Shown piece by piece: positions 1-8,549 of a stretch of 41,149 nt of DNA. The translations under genes were made by a program, and so were the position numbers. Every line of letters starts with the position of its first letter. The first letter of the stretch is position 1. The stretch is from a virus. The notes under the pieces were generated by a model. That model was not told the origin of the DNA. It made no database searches and saw only the letters and a program-made list of their open reading frames with translations. The DNA lies in the IMG/VR virus record IMGVR_UViG_3300022562_000348, positions 1 to 41,149 of that record; one strand, written 5' to 3'.

Positions 1-1
1 A

Positions 2-850
2 TCCATCATACAGCCTAAAGGGCATGACTTCTCTGGCCCTGTTACAGTGGCCAATATTCAGTCACTAAATTCTGCACTAGAAAAATACCCCGAGATGAAA
101 ACTGCTTTTGGTACTATCATACTCGATGAGGCACACCACGTACCTGCCACGACTTTTAAGAAGTCTATGGACAAGTTTAGTGCTAGATATAAGATAGGAC
201 TTACCGGTACGCTGGAGCGTAAGGACGGTAAGCACATCATGTTCTCGGACTATTTCGGTAATAAGGTATTCAAGCCAGCTAGGGAAAATAGTATGGAGCC
301 TTCGGTTCTTGCTATTAAGTCCAAGATCAAGATGCCTAAACTGTCTGCTCATGGCTACAGCTGGGCCAACGTGATTACTACTTTGTGTGACATGCCAGAG
401 TATAGAAACTTGATAATTACCCTAGCCAAGACAATGGTTGCAAAGGGGCATCAGGTACTGATAGTGTCTGACAGAGTGGAATTTCTAGAGGACTGCTATA
501 AGGCCACCCTACCAGGCAGCGCTTTGGTGACCTCCTCTAAGGGTAACCGAAACGAGATACACCAGTCCTTACTGGATAGAGAACTAGATATGTTGTGGGG
601 CTCAGTTGGTATATACAAGGAAGGTGTTTCGGTCAACTCGCTGAGCTGCTTAATCCTTGCGATACAAACTAACAACATACCAATGTTAGAGCAGCTGATT
701 GGTCGTGTCACTCGTATATACGACGACAGGAAGCTACCGCCGGTTATAGTAGATGTAATACTTAAAGACGGCCCGGCTGTATTACAATCAAATGCAAGAA
801 CAACACACTATGCAGAGCGCGGATATAAGATGACGCTTCTCGAAATGTGA
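2..850 (+). CDS. SF2 DEAD/DEAH-type helicase, C-terminal part (UvsW-like)
   Basis: This reading frame is open from the first bases of the window, so the gene begins upstream and only about 282 codons are seen. The visible part starts just before TVANIQSL, the usual motif Ia region of UvsW/RecG-like superfamily 2 helicases. The Walker B box LDEAHHVP and the motif III segment GLTGT follow. The second RecA-like lobe carries QVLIVSD and ends with motif VI QLIGRVTR. Such helicases use ATP to remodel branched DNA, as T4 UvsW does at stalled forks and R-loops. Its place at the head of a recombination operon (SSB, SbcCD, nuclease) fits that role. The GTG at 47 is an internal valine codon, not the start. 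The family is confident; the UvsW assignment is inferred because Walker A lies outside the window. Confidence 0.85.
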   Translation, partial: SIIQPKGHDFSGPVTVANIQSLNSALEKYPEMKTAFGTIILDEAHHVPATTFKKSMDKFSARYKIGLTGTLERKDGKHIMFSDYFGNKVFKPARENSMEPSVLAIKSKIKMPKLSAHGYSWANVITTLCDMPEYRNLIITLAKTMVAKGHQVLIVSDRVEFLEDCYKATLPGSALVTSSKGNRNEIHQSLLDRELDMLWGSVGIYKEGVSVNSLSCLILAIQTNNIPMLEQLIGRVTRIYDDRKLPPVIVDVILKDGPAVLQSNARTTHYAERGYKMTLLEM

Positions 851-852
851 CT

Positions 853-893
853 AAAAATTTTTTGTTGATTTTTTCAACTAATAGTGTTATAAT
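853..893 (+). promoter_or_regulatory. Sigma70-like promoter with A/T-tract
   Basis: The -35 box TTGATT (865-870) and the -10 box TATAAT (888-893) are separated by 17 nt. AAAAATTTTTT lies directly upstream of the -35 (853-863) and resembles an UP element. The same arrangement occurs at three other promoters (33618-33656, 36592-36631 and 36639-36679). The predicted transcription start (about 900) falls on the ATG at 899, so the message would be leaderless or nearly so. Confidence 0.7.
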
Positions 894-898
894 ACTAT

Positions 899-1264
899 AT
901 GGAAATGAGAAATGGGACAGTAACGTTTCAATACAGTTACATCGCCAGACTTTATGGCAACCCCGCTCCTAACACTATAAGAGTAATACTACGAGGGCTG
1001 GCTTCGGCTCCTCCCGGTTACTCGCAGCTACAAAACGTAGCTGAATTGCTGAACAGTAGAGCTACAAACAGAGAGAAAGCAGAATACTTTGTTTTAGCCT
1101 CAATGCGAAATCCGTTTCATATGAATACGGAGAATGACAGAACTCTTAACCTTTCCGTGGCAAATACCAAGGTTAGTACAGAGAGGATATTAAAAAACAG
1201 ATTGTTGCGATTACAGAGCAACAGAGTATATTTCTATTACGAGGATATATCACATGGCTATTAG
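899..1264 (+). CDS. Hypothetical protein
   Basis: A 121-residue protein I do not recognise. It is basic, lacks a membrane segment or signal peptide, and ends with a stretch rich in Arg, Leu, Tyr and Phe (KNRLLRLQSNRVYFYYED). It lies directly behind a strong sigma70-like promoter and overlaps the ssDNA-binding protein gene by 11 nt, which suggests translational coupling and a role in DNA metabolism. No Shine-Dalgarno sequence precedes the ATG at 899 or the in-frame ATG at 905. Both are within a few bases of the predicted transcription start, so leaderless translation is likely. Which ATG is used is uncertain. Confidence 0.6.
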   Translation: MEMRNGTVTFQYSYIARLYGNPAPNTIRVILRGLASAPPGYSQLQNVAELLNSRATNREKAEYFVLASMRNPFHMNTENDRTLNLSVANTKVSTERILKNRLLRLQSNRVYFYYEDISHGY

Positions 1265-1907
1265 TTTTAAGGACGCTCAAGGCAAGGCGAAAAAAGGTGC
1301 AGCATACTACAAGTATACCGAAGGCGAAAACGTTCTACGTTTCGTTGGTGGGCTGCTACCACGCTACAGCTACTGGATTAAGGATGAATCCGGCAAGGAT
1401 CACTCCATTGAGTGTCTAGGTTTTGACCGTGGTGAGGAAACCTTCCTAAATGCTGAGAAGGATTGGGTCCGTCATTTCTGGCCCGATAAGAAGTGCTCTT
1501 GGTCTTACGCTATTCAGGCGATTGATACCAAGACCGGCAAGCTAGTGCTTGTTCCACTGAAGAAAAAGCTATTTGAACAGATTCAAGTAGCTGCTGAGGA
1601 TCTGGGTGATCCTACCGATCTAGACGAAGGTTGGGATGTTGTGTTCAAGCGTGTCAAGACTGGCCCGATGAACTTTAACGTCGAATACACCCTGCAAGTT
1701 CTGCGCTGCAAGAAGCGTTCGCTAACTGCGGAAGAACGTGCCCTACTGGATGAGATGAAGCCTATTGATGAGCTTCTACCGCGTCCCACTGCAGAACAGC
1801 AACGCGAATATATTGAGCGTATGATTCTGAAGGAAGGTGGTGATGGTGGTAACGACGATACTCCTGAAGGCATGGGTGGTGCAGACGACGACGATATCCC
1901 TTATTGA
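1254..1907 (+). CDS. Single-stranded DNA-binding protein (gp32-like)
   Basis: A 217-residue protein predicted to coat ssDNA during replication and recombination. The N-terminus is basic (KDAQGKAKKGAAYYKY). The middle (about 20-160) has the look of a gp32-type OB-fold core, including PLKKKLFEQI and GWDVVFKRVKTGP. The last 25 residues form an acidic tail ending DDDDIPY, which closely resembles the DDDIPF tip that bacterial SSB uses to recruit partner enzymes. GAGG about 10 nt upstream supports the ATG at 1254, which lies inside the preceding gene. A strong hairpin terminator follows. The function is inferred from core features, acidic tail and gene context; the OB-fold has not been tested structurally. 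Confidence 0.75.
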   Translation: MAISFKDAQGKAKKGAAYYKYTEGENVLRFVGGLLPRYSYWIKDESGKDHSIECLGFDRGEETFLNAEKDWVRHFWPDKKCSWSYAIQAIDTKTGKLVLVPLKKKLFEQIQVAAEDLGDPTDLDEGWDVVFKRVKTGPMNFNVEYTLQVLRCKKRSLTAEERALLDEMKPIDELLPRPTAEQQREYIERMILKEGGDGGNDDTPEGMGGADDDDIPY

Positions 1908-1920
1908 TATTGTCACGATA

Positions 1921-1943
1921 AAGGCCACTTCGGTGGCCTTTTT
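1921..1943 (+). terminator. Intrinsic terminator with UUCG tetraloop
   Basis: An 8-bp stem AAGGCCAC / GTGGCCTT (1921-1928 and 1933-1940) closes on the very stable C(UUCG)G tetraloop and runs into a T-tract (1939-1943). It lies between the SSB gene and the SbcD-like gene. The next ATG (1949) starts only 5 nt after the T-tract and has no visible Shine-Dalgarno, so this element probably lets abundant SSB be made while limiting read-through to the nuclease genes. Confidence 0.85.
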
Positions 1944-1948
1944 CATCT

Positions 1949-2917
1949 ATGAGAATTTTATTTACTGCCGATGTACACATTAAGCTGGGACAGAAAGGTG
2001 TTCCAGTAGAGTGGGCGCTGAATAGGTATACCCTGCTTACTAAGGAACTCAATAGGGTCTTGGCGGAGCAGAAGTGTGATGAAATCATATTCGGCGGTGA
2101 TACATTTGATAGAGTACCCACTATGCAGGAAATCGGAGTATTCTTCGATCTGATGATAGGACTTACACCACACGTAAATAAAGTGATTTATAGTGGTAAC
2201 CACGAGGCTGTTAAAAAGGACACAACCTTCTTGTCCCACTTCAGACCGGTACTACGTAGTAATGACGTAGTGCTGATAGACGAGCACTACGTAGGAGAGC
2301 ACTATGAAATACTTCCGTACAATGAGCTTAAAAACTTTGCTAAGAAGCCTTTTAGTCCCAGCAGACCAATCCTCTTTACGCATGTACGTGGGGCAATACC
2401 TCCGCACGTAGTGCCAGAGGTTCCTCTAGAGTTGTTCGAGGGCTGGGATATTGTTGTAGCCGGTGACCTACACTCGAAAGAGAACTCTCAAGGTAATATA
2501 TACTACCCAGGTTCTCCTGTCACTACTTCGTTCCATAGGAGCGTCACTGATACATATGTGATCGTCATGGACACAGACGAAGGATCACTAGACTGGCACA
2601 AACTTAACGTTCCGTGCTTGGTTCGTAAAACTGTTACATCTGCGGAAGAAATGGTAGCTACTGAGTGGCACCATACAGTATACGAGCTAGAGGGAGATAT
2701 GCAAGAGATTGCATCCATAGGCCGAGTAGATACTCCGCTACTGGATAAGAAGATTGTTAAGCGTGACAAGGAGTCATCGCTAGACCTATCTAAAGCAACT
2801 ACTATTACCGACGAGGTTCATGCGTATCTAGTACAAAAACTAGAGCTTACCGATGAGAAAGCTAAAGCATTAATAGGCAGACTACATGACCACATTCCGG
2901 ACCTTGACGTGGAGTGA
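1949..2917 (+). CDS. SbcD/Mre11-like nuclease subunit (T4 gp47 type)
   Basis: A 322-residue calcineurin-type metallophosphoesterase. Metal-binding motifs appear in order: D8-x-H10 (FTADVH), GGDTFD (D51), GNHE (N84, H85), FTH near residue 143 and AGDLHS near 172. PGSP and TSFHR complete the core. With the adjacent SbcC-like ATPase it should form a Mre11-Rad50 type complex that resects or opens DNA ends for phage recombination and host DNA breakdown. The start codon lies directly behind the terminator at 1921-1943 with no Shine-Dalgarno. The gene overlaps the next one by 32 nt, as expected for coupled subunits. Family assignment is secure. Confidence 0.92.
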   Translation: MRILFTADVHIKLGQKGVPVEWALNRYTLLTKELNRVLAEQKCDEIIFGGDTFDRVPTMQEIGVFFDLMIGLTPHVNKVIYSGNHEAVKKDTTFLSHFRPVLRSNDVVLIDEHYVGEHYEILPYNELKNFAKKPFSPSRPILFTHVRGAIPPHVVPEVPLELFEGWDIVVAGDLHSKENSQGNIYYPGSPVTTSFHRSVTDTYVIVMDTDEGSLDWHKLNVPCLVRKTVTSAEEMVATEWHHTVYELEGDMQEIASIGRVDTPLLDKKIVKRDKESSLDLSKATTITDEVHAYLVQKLELTDEKAKALIGRLHDHIPDLDVE

Positions 2918-4688
2918 GTTTTTCTCCTACGGACCAGACAACACCCTTATTCTGGATGATGAGCCTCTGGTACAGTTAGTGGGCCTTAACGGTCACGGTA
3001 AGACCAGCATCCCTCTTATAATTGAAGAAATACTATTCAACAGTAACTCTAAGGGTACTAAGCGTAGTTCAGTAGCGAACCGAAAAGGTAGTGGTAAGTA
3101 TAAGGGCAGTATATCCTTTGAAAGTGGCGGACATGAGTACGTAGCCAGTGTGGAGCGCGGATCTACCATCAAAGTGAAACTAACCAAAGATGGTACAGAT
3201 ATAAGTGGGCACACCAGTACAAAAACTCTGGATACCATTAAGCAGATTATTGGTATGGATAGAAAAGCCTTCAGTGCACTATTCTACCAAAACAGTAAGT
3301 CCTCCTTACAATTCCTGACAGCCACGGATACCAACCGTAAGAAGTTCCTTATTGAGCTAAGAAACCTAGAGAAATATGTAGAAGTATTCGATAGGTTAAA
3401 GGACGCGCGCAAGGAGGCTGCTACAGTTCTGGGCTCGCTAAATGGTGAGCTAGATACTATTCAGTCTTGGATTGACAAGCATGCCTCAACAGATCTGACC
3501 AAACTACCAACTGTAACTGTACCGGATGATGACACTACCCAGTTAGTTACTGATAAAGCCTCGCTATCAGCACAGCTCGCCAGTATTACGGAGACCAATG
3601 CAAAGGTGCGTCTTAACAACGCTCGCCGTAGTCGCTTGGAAGCATTTGGTGTGGAGGATCTATCGCCGCTCGGTTATGATGCAAAGCCTACAGAGGATCT
3701 CGAGGCCGCTATAACAACCAAACGAGCTGAAGTAAAGATGATCCAAGCACAGATCGCTAAGTTCACTAGCCTGCCGGGTAAATGCCCTACTTGTACGCAG
3801 CCTGTTGAGCAAGCTTGGGTCAACAGCACTATAGATGCGCTGGAAACGGATATAGCAAAGTTGCTAAAAGCTCTTGCTGACGAGTCTACAGCTCTTGCGG
3901 ACATCAAAGCCAATAACCTAGCCCTTATTAAGCGTAACAACCTGATTAGGGAGTTTGAAACGCTTATGGCCTCCGTCGATACCTCGGCGCCGACCGAGCT
4001 ATTAATTGAGTCCGATTTAGAAGGACAGATCGCTACTTTGGATCGTAGAATCGCCGCTATCCGCAAAGCTGTGAAACAGGCTAGGGATGAGAACGGTAAG
4101 GCGATTGCCCACAATGCGAAGATCGACCACATAGAAGAGACATTATCGGAGTACAAAACCAAACTGGCGGAAGTAGTTGTCAAGCGAGATGCTGCTGCTT
4201 CTGATGCCGGTGATCTGGAAGTGCTTACTAAGGTATTTTCTACTACAGGATTGGTGGCTTTCATTATTGAACGCTCAGTTCAAGCTCTACAGGAGCATAC
4301 AAATGAGTACCTACAGGAACTGTCTCAAGGCAGATTTCAGCTAGATTATAGCATCGTAGGTGATAAGTTACCCGTAGTCGTATACGACAATGGTAACGAA
4401 GTAGATATTACTGATCTTAGTTCAGGAGAACTTGCAAGGGTTACAACCGCTACATTGCTAGCTATACGTAAGTTAATGCTTACAGAATCAAATGCCCCGA
4501 TGAATCTTCTGTTCCTAGATGAAACTGTTGATTCACTAGATGAAGTGGGTAGGGAAGCATTAGTAGAAATCCTTCTGCGGGAGCACGACCTAAACGTATT
4601 CATGATTAGTCATGGATTCACACATCCTCTAGTAAAGAAAATCTCCGTTATTAAAGAAAACGAGATATCAAGGCTAGAAGAGCTATAA
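2886..4688 (+). CDS. SbcC/Rad50-like ATPase subunit (T4 gp46 type)
   Basis: A 600-residue SMC-like ATPase. The Walker A loop GLNGHGKTS is near residues 33-41. Long coiled-coil arms (about 155-290 and 310-440) flank a zinc hook CPTCTQPV near residue 300. The ABC signature LSSGELARV (about 511) and Walker B LLFLDETVDSLD (about 540) form the C-terminal half of the ATPase head. The arms are short compared with bacterial SbcC (about 1050 residues) and match the compact phage gp46 form. It partners with the SbcD-like nuclease encoded just upstream, whose 3' end it overlaps. The stop codon overlaps the start of the next gene (TAATG). Confidence 0.93.
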   Translation: MTTFRTLTWSEFFSYGPDNTLILDDEPLVQLVGLNGHGKTSIPLIIEEILFNSNSKGTKRSSVANRKGSGKYKGSISFESGGHEYVASVERGSTIKVKLTKDGTDISGHTSTKTLDTIKQIIGMDRKAFSALFYQNSKSSLQFLTATDTNRKKFLIELRNLEKYVEVFDRLKDARKEAATVLGSLNGELDTIQSWIDKHASTDLTKLPTVTVPDDDTTQLVTDKASLSAQLASITETNAKVRLNNARRSRLEAFGVEDLSPLGYDAKPTEDLEAAITTKRAEVKMIQAQIAKFTSLPGKCPTCTQPVEQAWVNSTIDALETDIAKLLKALADESTALADIKANNLALIKRNNLIREFETLMASVDTSAPTELLIESDLEGQIATLDRRIAAIRKAVKQARDENGKAIAHNAKIDHIEETLSEYKTKLAEVVVKRDAAASDAGDLEVLTKVFSTTGLVAFIIERSVQALQEHTNEYLQELSQGRFQLDYSIVGDKLPVVVYDNGNEVDITDLSSGELARVTTATLLAIRKLMLTESNAPMNLLFLDETVDSLDEVGREALVEILLREHDLNVFMISHGFTHPLVKKISVIKENEISRLEEL

Positions 4689-5143
4689 TGGTTGATCCAC
4701 GAGGTAAAGGTGCTAGAGGAGAGAACTACTTTAAGGACCTATTAGTAAAACATACCGGACTCGGGTGGCGTAGAACACCCGGGTCGGGTGCTTTAGACCC
4801 ACAACATAAGCTTAAAGGTGATCTATATATTCCGGAGTATCCTCTGCGATTTTGCGTAGAGGCTAAGAACTACGCAGACGATCACTTGACCAGCGAAGTA
4901 TTAACAGGAAAGAATCCTATGCTAGTGCAGTGGTGGGCACAAGCTGTGAGACAGGGGCACCAAGTAGATAAAGAGCCGCTTCTGCTATTCAAATTTAACC
5001 GCAGTAAGCCGTTTGCAGCACTTCCGTTGCATATAGATATGCAGGTTGAGCGTGCTATGGTAATTCTAACACCAGAATACGACTTTCAGGTAGCACTGGC
5101 AGAAGAGTGGCTAACTAAGACACAAATTAAATGGAGTAAGTAA
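4688..5143 (+). CDS. PD-(D/E)XK nuclease, Holliday-junction-resolvase-like
   Basis: A 151-residue protein with the order of motifs found in Hjc/RecU-type resolvases: an early glutamate in GARGENYF (E12), a basic RRTPGSGA segment, KGD (D45) on the next strand and VEAKNY (E58, K60), forming an E...D...ExK active site. Such enzymes cut branched DNA left by recombination and replication before packaging. Neighbours in the same operon are the SbcCD pair and a flap exonuclease, which fits. The start and stop codons overlap those of both neighbours (TAATG). The nuclease fold is likely; resolvase activity as opposed to another PD-(D/E)XK role is inferred. Confidence 0.75.
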   Translation: MVDPRGKGARGENYFKDLLVKHTGLGWRRTPGSGALDPQHKLKGDLYIPEYPLRFCVEAKNYADDHLTSEVLTGKNPMLVQWWAQAVRQGHQVDKEPLLLFKFNRSKPFAALPLHIDMQVERAMVILTPEYDFQVALAEEWLTKTQIKWSK

Positions 5144-6048
5144 TGGCAGTTAGTTTTGCTAGTAAGATTACATCGCGCAGTAGTGATCGTGCGCTCGTTG
5201 TGGATGCACTTAACATATCCTTTAGATACAAGCATGCAGGCATTATGGACTTTGCGTCCAACCTGAAATCCACTATTGAGTCAATTGCTCAATCCTACGG
5301 CTGCGGCACAATTATAATCTGTGCTGATCAAGGTAGTTCATCGTATAGACTGTCCATAGATCCGGGATACAAATCAGAGCGTAAAGCTGCATATGCAGAT
5401 CAAACAGAAGATGAAGCTAGAGAGTTCCGAGAGTTCTTAGACGGGTACGAAGCAGCCCTTGAGCTACTGGCCGAGCACTATCCGCTAATTCGGTACAAGG
5501 GTGTTGAAGCGGATGACTTAGCTGCGTTTATAGTTAAATACCGCGAGGAGTTTGAGTTTGACCACATCTGGTTACTATCGTCAGATAAGGACTGGGACCT
5601 ACTAATTGGGGACCACGTATCGCGCTTCTCTACGGTCACCCGCAAGGAAACCACCGCACAGAACTGGGACGAGCACTACCCAATCCCGGTAGATGTATAC
5701 GCGGACTATAAGTGTCTGATAGGTGATAAGGGCGACTCCATTCCTGGCGTTGATAAGGTAGGCCCTAAGCGTGCTACCTCATTGCTAGAAGAGTTTGGAA
5801 GCCTTGAGCAAATTATCGACAGTATCCCAATACCGGGCAAGTACGTGTACATTAAGAACGTTAACGAGTGCAAGGATCGACTAGTACTTAATATGAAGCT
5901 AGTGGATCTGCTGCGCTACTGTACTGTTGCTATCGGAGAAGACAATATTACGGACCTTATTGAGCGAGTTAAGTACGGTATCGGAAATAACTGCTCGGCA
6001 GGTCTAGTGGCGGATCATGAAGCCGAGATGATGGATGATGATATATGA
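5143..6048 (+). CDS. 5'-3' exonuclease / flap endonuclease (T5 D15 family)
   Basis: A 301-residue FEN-type nuclease similar to the N-terminal domain of DNA polymerase I. Metal-binding acidic motifs are visible: LVVDALN (D21), GVEADDLA (about 121-128), LSSDKDWD (about 146-153) and GDKGDSIPG (about 195-203). The helix-hairpin-helix GVDKVGPKRATSLL follows directly and binds duplex DNA. The enzyme removes 5' flaps and RNA primers during phage replication. It overlaps the dUTPase gene by 4 nt (ATGA). The family is secure, while the precise substrate preference is not visible. Confidence 0.9.
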   Translation: MAVSFASKITSRSSDRALVVDALNISFRYKHAGIMDFASNLKSTIESIAQSYGCGTIIICADQGSSSYRLSIDPGYKSERKAAYADQTEDEAREFREFLDGYEAALELLAEHYPLIRYKGVEADDLAAFIVKYREEFEFDHIWLLSSDKDWDLLIGDHVSRFSTVTRKETTAQNWDEHYPIPVDVYADYKCLIGDKGDSIPGVDKVGPKRATSLLEEFGSLEQIIDSIPIPGKYVYIKNVNECKDRLVLNMKLVDLLRYCTVAIGEDNITDLIERVKYGIGNNCSAGLVADHEAEMMDDDI

Positions 6049-6476
6049 TTAGATTCTTTGTAACTGAGGAATGTTTGACCCCACAGCGAATGCGGGAAGG
6101 TGACGCGGCGTATGATCTCAGGGCTGGCAAATCTACCCTGATTCAACCGGGGGAGACAAAGGTGATCGGTACCGGTGTATACGCGGCCATCCCTAGAGGT
6201 TTTGCCGGTGCACTGGTACCCAGATCCAGTGCCATCACCACAAAAATTAAGCTGGAGAACACCGTAGGTGTTATTGACTCCAATTACAGGGGTGAAATTA
6301 AAGCAGCTGTATTTAATAGTACAGCCAACCCAATGAATATAGAATTTTGTGAGCGGTTTGTACAGCTGGTTATCGTCAGTATCTACGACGGTGAAATGAC
6401 TATTGTTAAAAGTAAGGATGACCTAGGCGATACAAGTCGCCAAGAAGCTGGCTTTGGCAGCTCTGGTAAGCAATAA
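6045..6476 (+). CDS. dut: dUTP diphosphatase
   Basis: A 143-residue trimeric-type dUTPase that converts dUTP to dUMP, keeping uracil out of phage DNA and supplying dTMP precursor. All five family motifs are visible: DAAYDLRA (20-27), PRSS (59-62), GVIDSNYRGEI (75-85), RFVQLVI (about 104-110) and the P-loop-like C-terminal RQEAGFGSSG (132-141). The length is typical. It sits between the flap exonuclease and the ribonucleotide reductase with overlapping start and stop codons, forming a small nucleotide-supply unit. Confidence 0.95.
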   Translation: MIRFFVTEECLTPQRMREGDAAYDLRAGKSTLIQPGETKVIGTGVYAAIPRGFAGALVPRSSAITTKIKLENTVGVIDSNYRGEIKAAVFNSTANPMNIEFCERFVQLVIVSIYDGEMTIVKSKDDLGDTSRQEAGFGSSGKQ

Positions 6477-8509
6477 TGAATTTAAGTGCGCGTGCTAAGA
6501 TTATCACACGTAGAACCTATAACCGTCCTCTAAATGAGGAAGGCACAGTCTTTGAAACATGGGCGCAGACTGTAGATCGTATTATTGATCATCAACGCTG
6601 GCTGTGGGAGCGCGCTCTTACACATAATACAATGCCCGACGTACCACTTCGGGATATTACCGAGGATATGACGCTTGAGTGGGTATTCTTGAACGAAGAG
6701 CAGTGGGCAGAGCTAAATGAGTTACGTAGACTTCTACTAGAGAAGAAACTAGCCGTTAGTGGACGTACCGCATGGCTTGGGGGTACTTGGGTAGCCAAGA
6801 ATCGTGAAGCAAGCCAGTTCAACTGTGCCTTCGCCAACGTTGAAACTGTATATGACGTCGTGGACGTATTCTGGCTACTACTACAAGGTTGTGGCGTAGG
6901 TTTCCGACCTGTAGCTGGTACATTGACTGGATTCCGTAGAGTCATTCCTGAACTGGAGATTATTCGTAGTAAGAACACTACTGATAAGGGACCGGAACAA
7001 AACCAGGAGCTCTGGGATCCGGATACTAAGACTTGGACCATCGTTATTGGTGATTCCGCTGAAGCTTGGGCTAAGTCTGCTGGTAAGTTAATTGCTGGTA
7101 ACTATCCAGCTAAGAAGTTGGTTATTGACTGCAGCAACATCCGTAAGGCTGGTGTTCGGCTTAAGAACTACGGTTGGATTTCCCAAGGTGATAAGGGTAT
7201 CGCCGCCGCGTATGAGAAAATCTTCAAGATTCTTAATGCTAAGGCGGACTCTCTCCTGAACGAAGTTGACATCATGGATATCATTACTCTAATGGGTACT
7301 ATCCTATCAACACGTCGTTCTGCTGAGATCTGCATTCTAGATTCTACCAATCTGATGATTGAGGAGTTTATGGATGCTAAAGTTGGTATCTGGGACGAAG
7401 GGTCCGAAACTACACACCGATCACAGAGTAACAACTCAGTTGTGTTCTGGAGTAAACCAACTAAAACCGCTCTAGCTGAACTATTCGAACGAATTAATGA
7501 GGGTGGTAATGGTGAGCCGGGTATTATCAACGGTGAAGCTATGCGTAAGCGAGCTCCATGGGCTGTAGGTCTTAACCCATGTGCTGAGATTCTTCTGCCT
7601 AATAAGGGATTCTGTAACCTAGTCAGCATACCTGTAAGCAAGTTCCGTAACGATGCTATTGGTATGTTCAAAGCGGCTAACCTGGCAGCTCGTGCTAACT
7701 ACCGTCAAACAGTGGTTGACCTACGTGACGGTGTTCTACAGGAAGCGTGGCATCTAAACAACGAGCATCTGCGTCTATGTGGTGTTTCCATTATGGGTGT
7801 TACCGGACGTCCGGATATGAACCCGTTCGAGTATCGTAGATTGAATCGTGCTGCTACTGACGGTGCATACAGTATGGCTAGAGAGCTGAAATTGCCGTAT
7901 CCAAAGAACATCACTTCCATTAAGCCGGAGGGTACTCAGTCTAAGTGTTATGATGTCGAGGGCGAGGGAATGCACGCTCCGCTTGGAGAATACATTTTCA
8001 ATAACGTCGCATTCTCTGTACACGACCCACTTTTAGACCTACTGCGCGCTGCTAACTATAATGTGTTTAACCACCCATACGATAGTACAGCTGCTCTTGT
8101 AACCTTCCCAGTACACAATAAGCATACTAGATTCACTAAAGTAGATGGTAAGCGAGTTAACGTAGAATCTGCTGTAAGTCAGCTCGAGCGTTACAAGATG
8201 CTTATGGACTCGTACTGTGATCAGAACGTATCTTGTACTATCTCATACGATCCTTCAGAGACTGAAGCGATTGTTAACTGGCTAGACCAGAATTGGGATA
8301 ACTACGTTGCGGTATCGTTCTTGTTCCGCAACGACCCAACTAAGACTGCAGCGGATCTGGGGTATCCATACCTCCCGCAAGAAGTTGTTACAAAAGAAGT
8401 GTGGGAGCAGTATGCTTCTAAGCTTCTGGATGTAGATATCGACGCAGCTAACTCCACAGAGGAGCTGCAGGACGACGGCTGTGCTAACGGCGTATGTCCT
8501 ATTAGATAA
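6476..8509 (+). CDS. Adenosylcobalamin-dependent class II ribonucleotide reductase
   Basis: A 677-residue protein resembling monomeric class II (Lactobacillus RTPR-type) reductases, which reduce ribonucleotides to deoxyribonucleotides using coenzyme B12 and need no oxygen or small subunit. Visible motifs are SGRTAWLGGT, the first redox cysteine in QFNCAFANVE (about residue 115), NPCAEI (thiyl-radical cysteine, about 368), GFCNLVS (second redox cysteine, about 379) and the C-terminal shuttle pair CANGVC (669 and 674). Length fits the monomeric class. It is the last gene of the rightward operon and is followed by a bidirectional terminator. The reductase family is certain; substrate level (di- or triphosphate) is inferred. 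Confidence 0.93.
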   Translation: MNLSARAKIITRRTYNRPLNEEGTVFETWAQTVDRIIDHQRWLWERALTHNTMPDVPLRDITEDMTLEWVFLNEEQWAELNELRRLLLEKKLAVSGRTAWLGGTWVAKNREASQFNCAFANVETVYDVVDVFWLLLQGCGVGFRPVAGTLTGFRRVIPELEIIRSKNTTDKGPEQNQELWDPDTKTWTIVIGDSAEAWAKSAGKLIAGNYPAKKLVIDCSNIRKAGVRLKNYGWISQGDKGIAAAYEKIFKILNAKADSLLNEVDIMDIITLMGTILSTRRSAEICILDSTNLMIEEFMDAKVGIWDEGSETTHRSQSNNSVVFWSKPTKTALAELFERINEGGNGEPGIINGEAMRKRAPWAVGLNPCAEILLPNKGFCNLVSIPVSKFRNDAIGMFKAANLAARANYRQTVVDLRDGVLQEAWHLNNEHLRLCGVSIMGVTGRPDMNPFEYRRLNRAATDGAYSMARELKLPYPKNITSIKPEGTQSKCYDVEGEGMHAPLGEYIFNNVAFSVHDPLLDLLRAANYNVFNHPYDSTAALVTFPVHNKHTRFTKVDGKRVNVESAVSQLERYKMLMDSYCDQNVSCTISYDPSETEAIVNWLDQNWDNYVAVSFLFRNDPTKTAADLGYPYLPQEVVTKEVWEQYASKLLDVDIDAANSTEELQDDGCANGVCPIR

Positions 8510-8510
8510 C

Positions 8511-8547
8511 AAAAAACCCACACTATGCAAATAGTGTGGGTTTTTTT
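8511..8547. terminator. Bidirectional intrinsic terminator
   Basis: A perfect 10-bp stem CCCACACTAT / ATAGTGTGGG (8517-8526 and 8531-8540) with a GCAA loop is flanked by six A on the left and seven T on the right, so it works in both directions. It separates the rightward DNA-metabolism operon from the leftward lysis/structural operon whose genes converge here. Confidence 0.93.
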
Positions 8548-8549
8548 AT

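Noticed and set aside
3674-4264. 196-codon minus-strand open frame
   Set aside because: It lies inside the SbcC-like gene, opposite its coiled coil and zinc hook; no start signal or motif.
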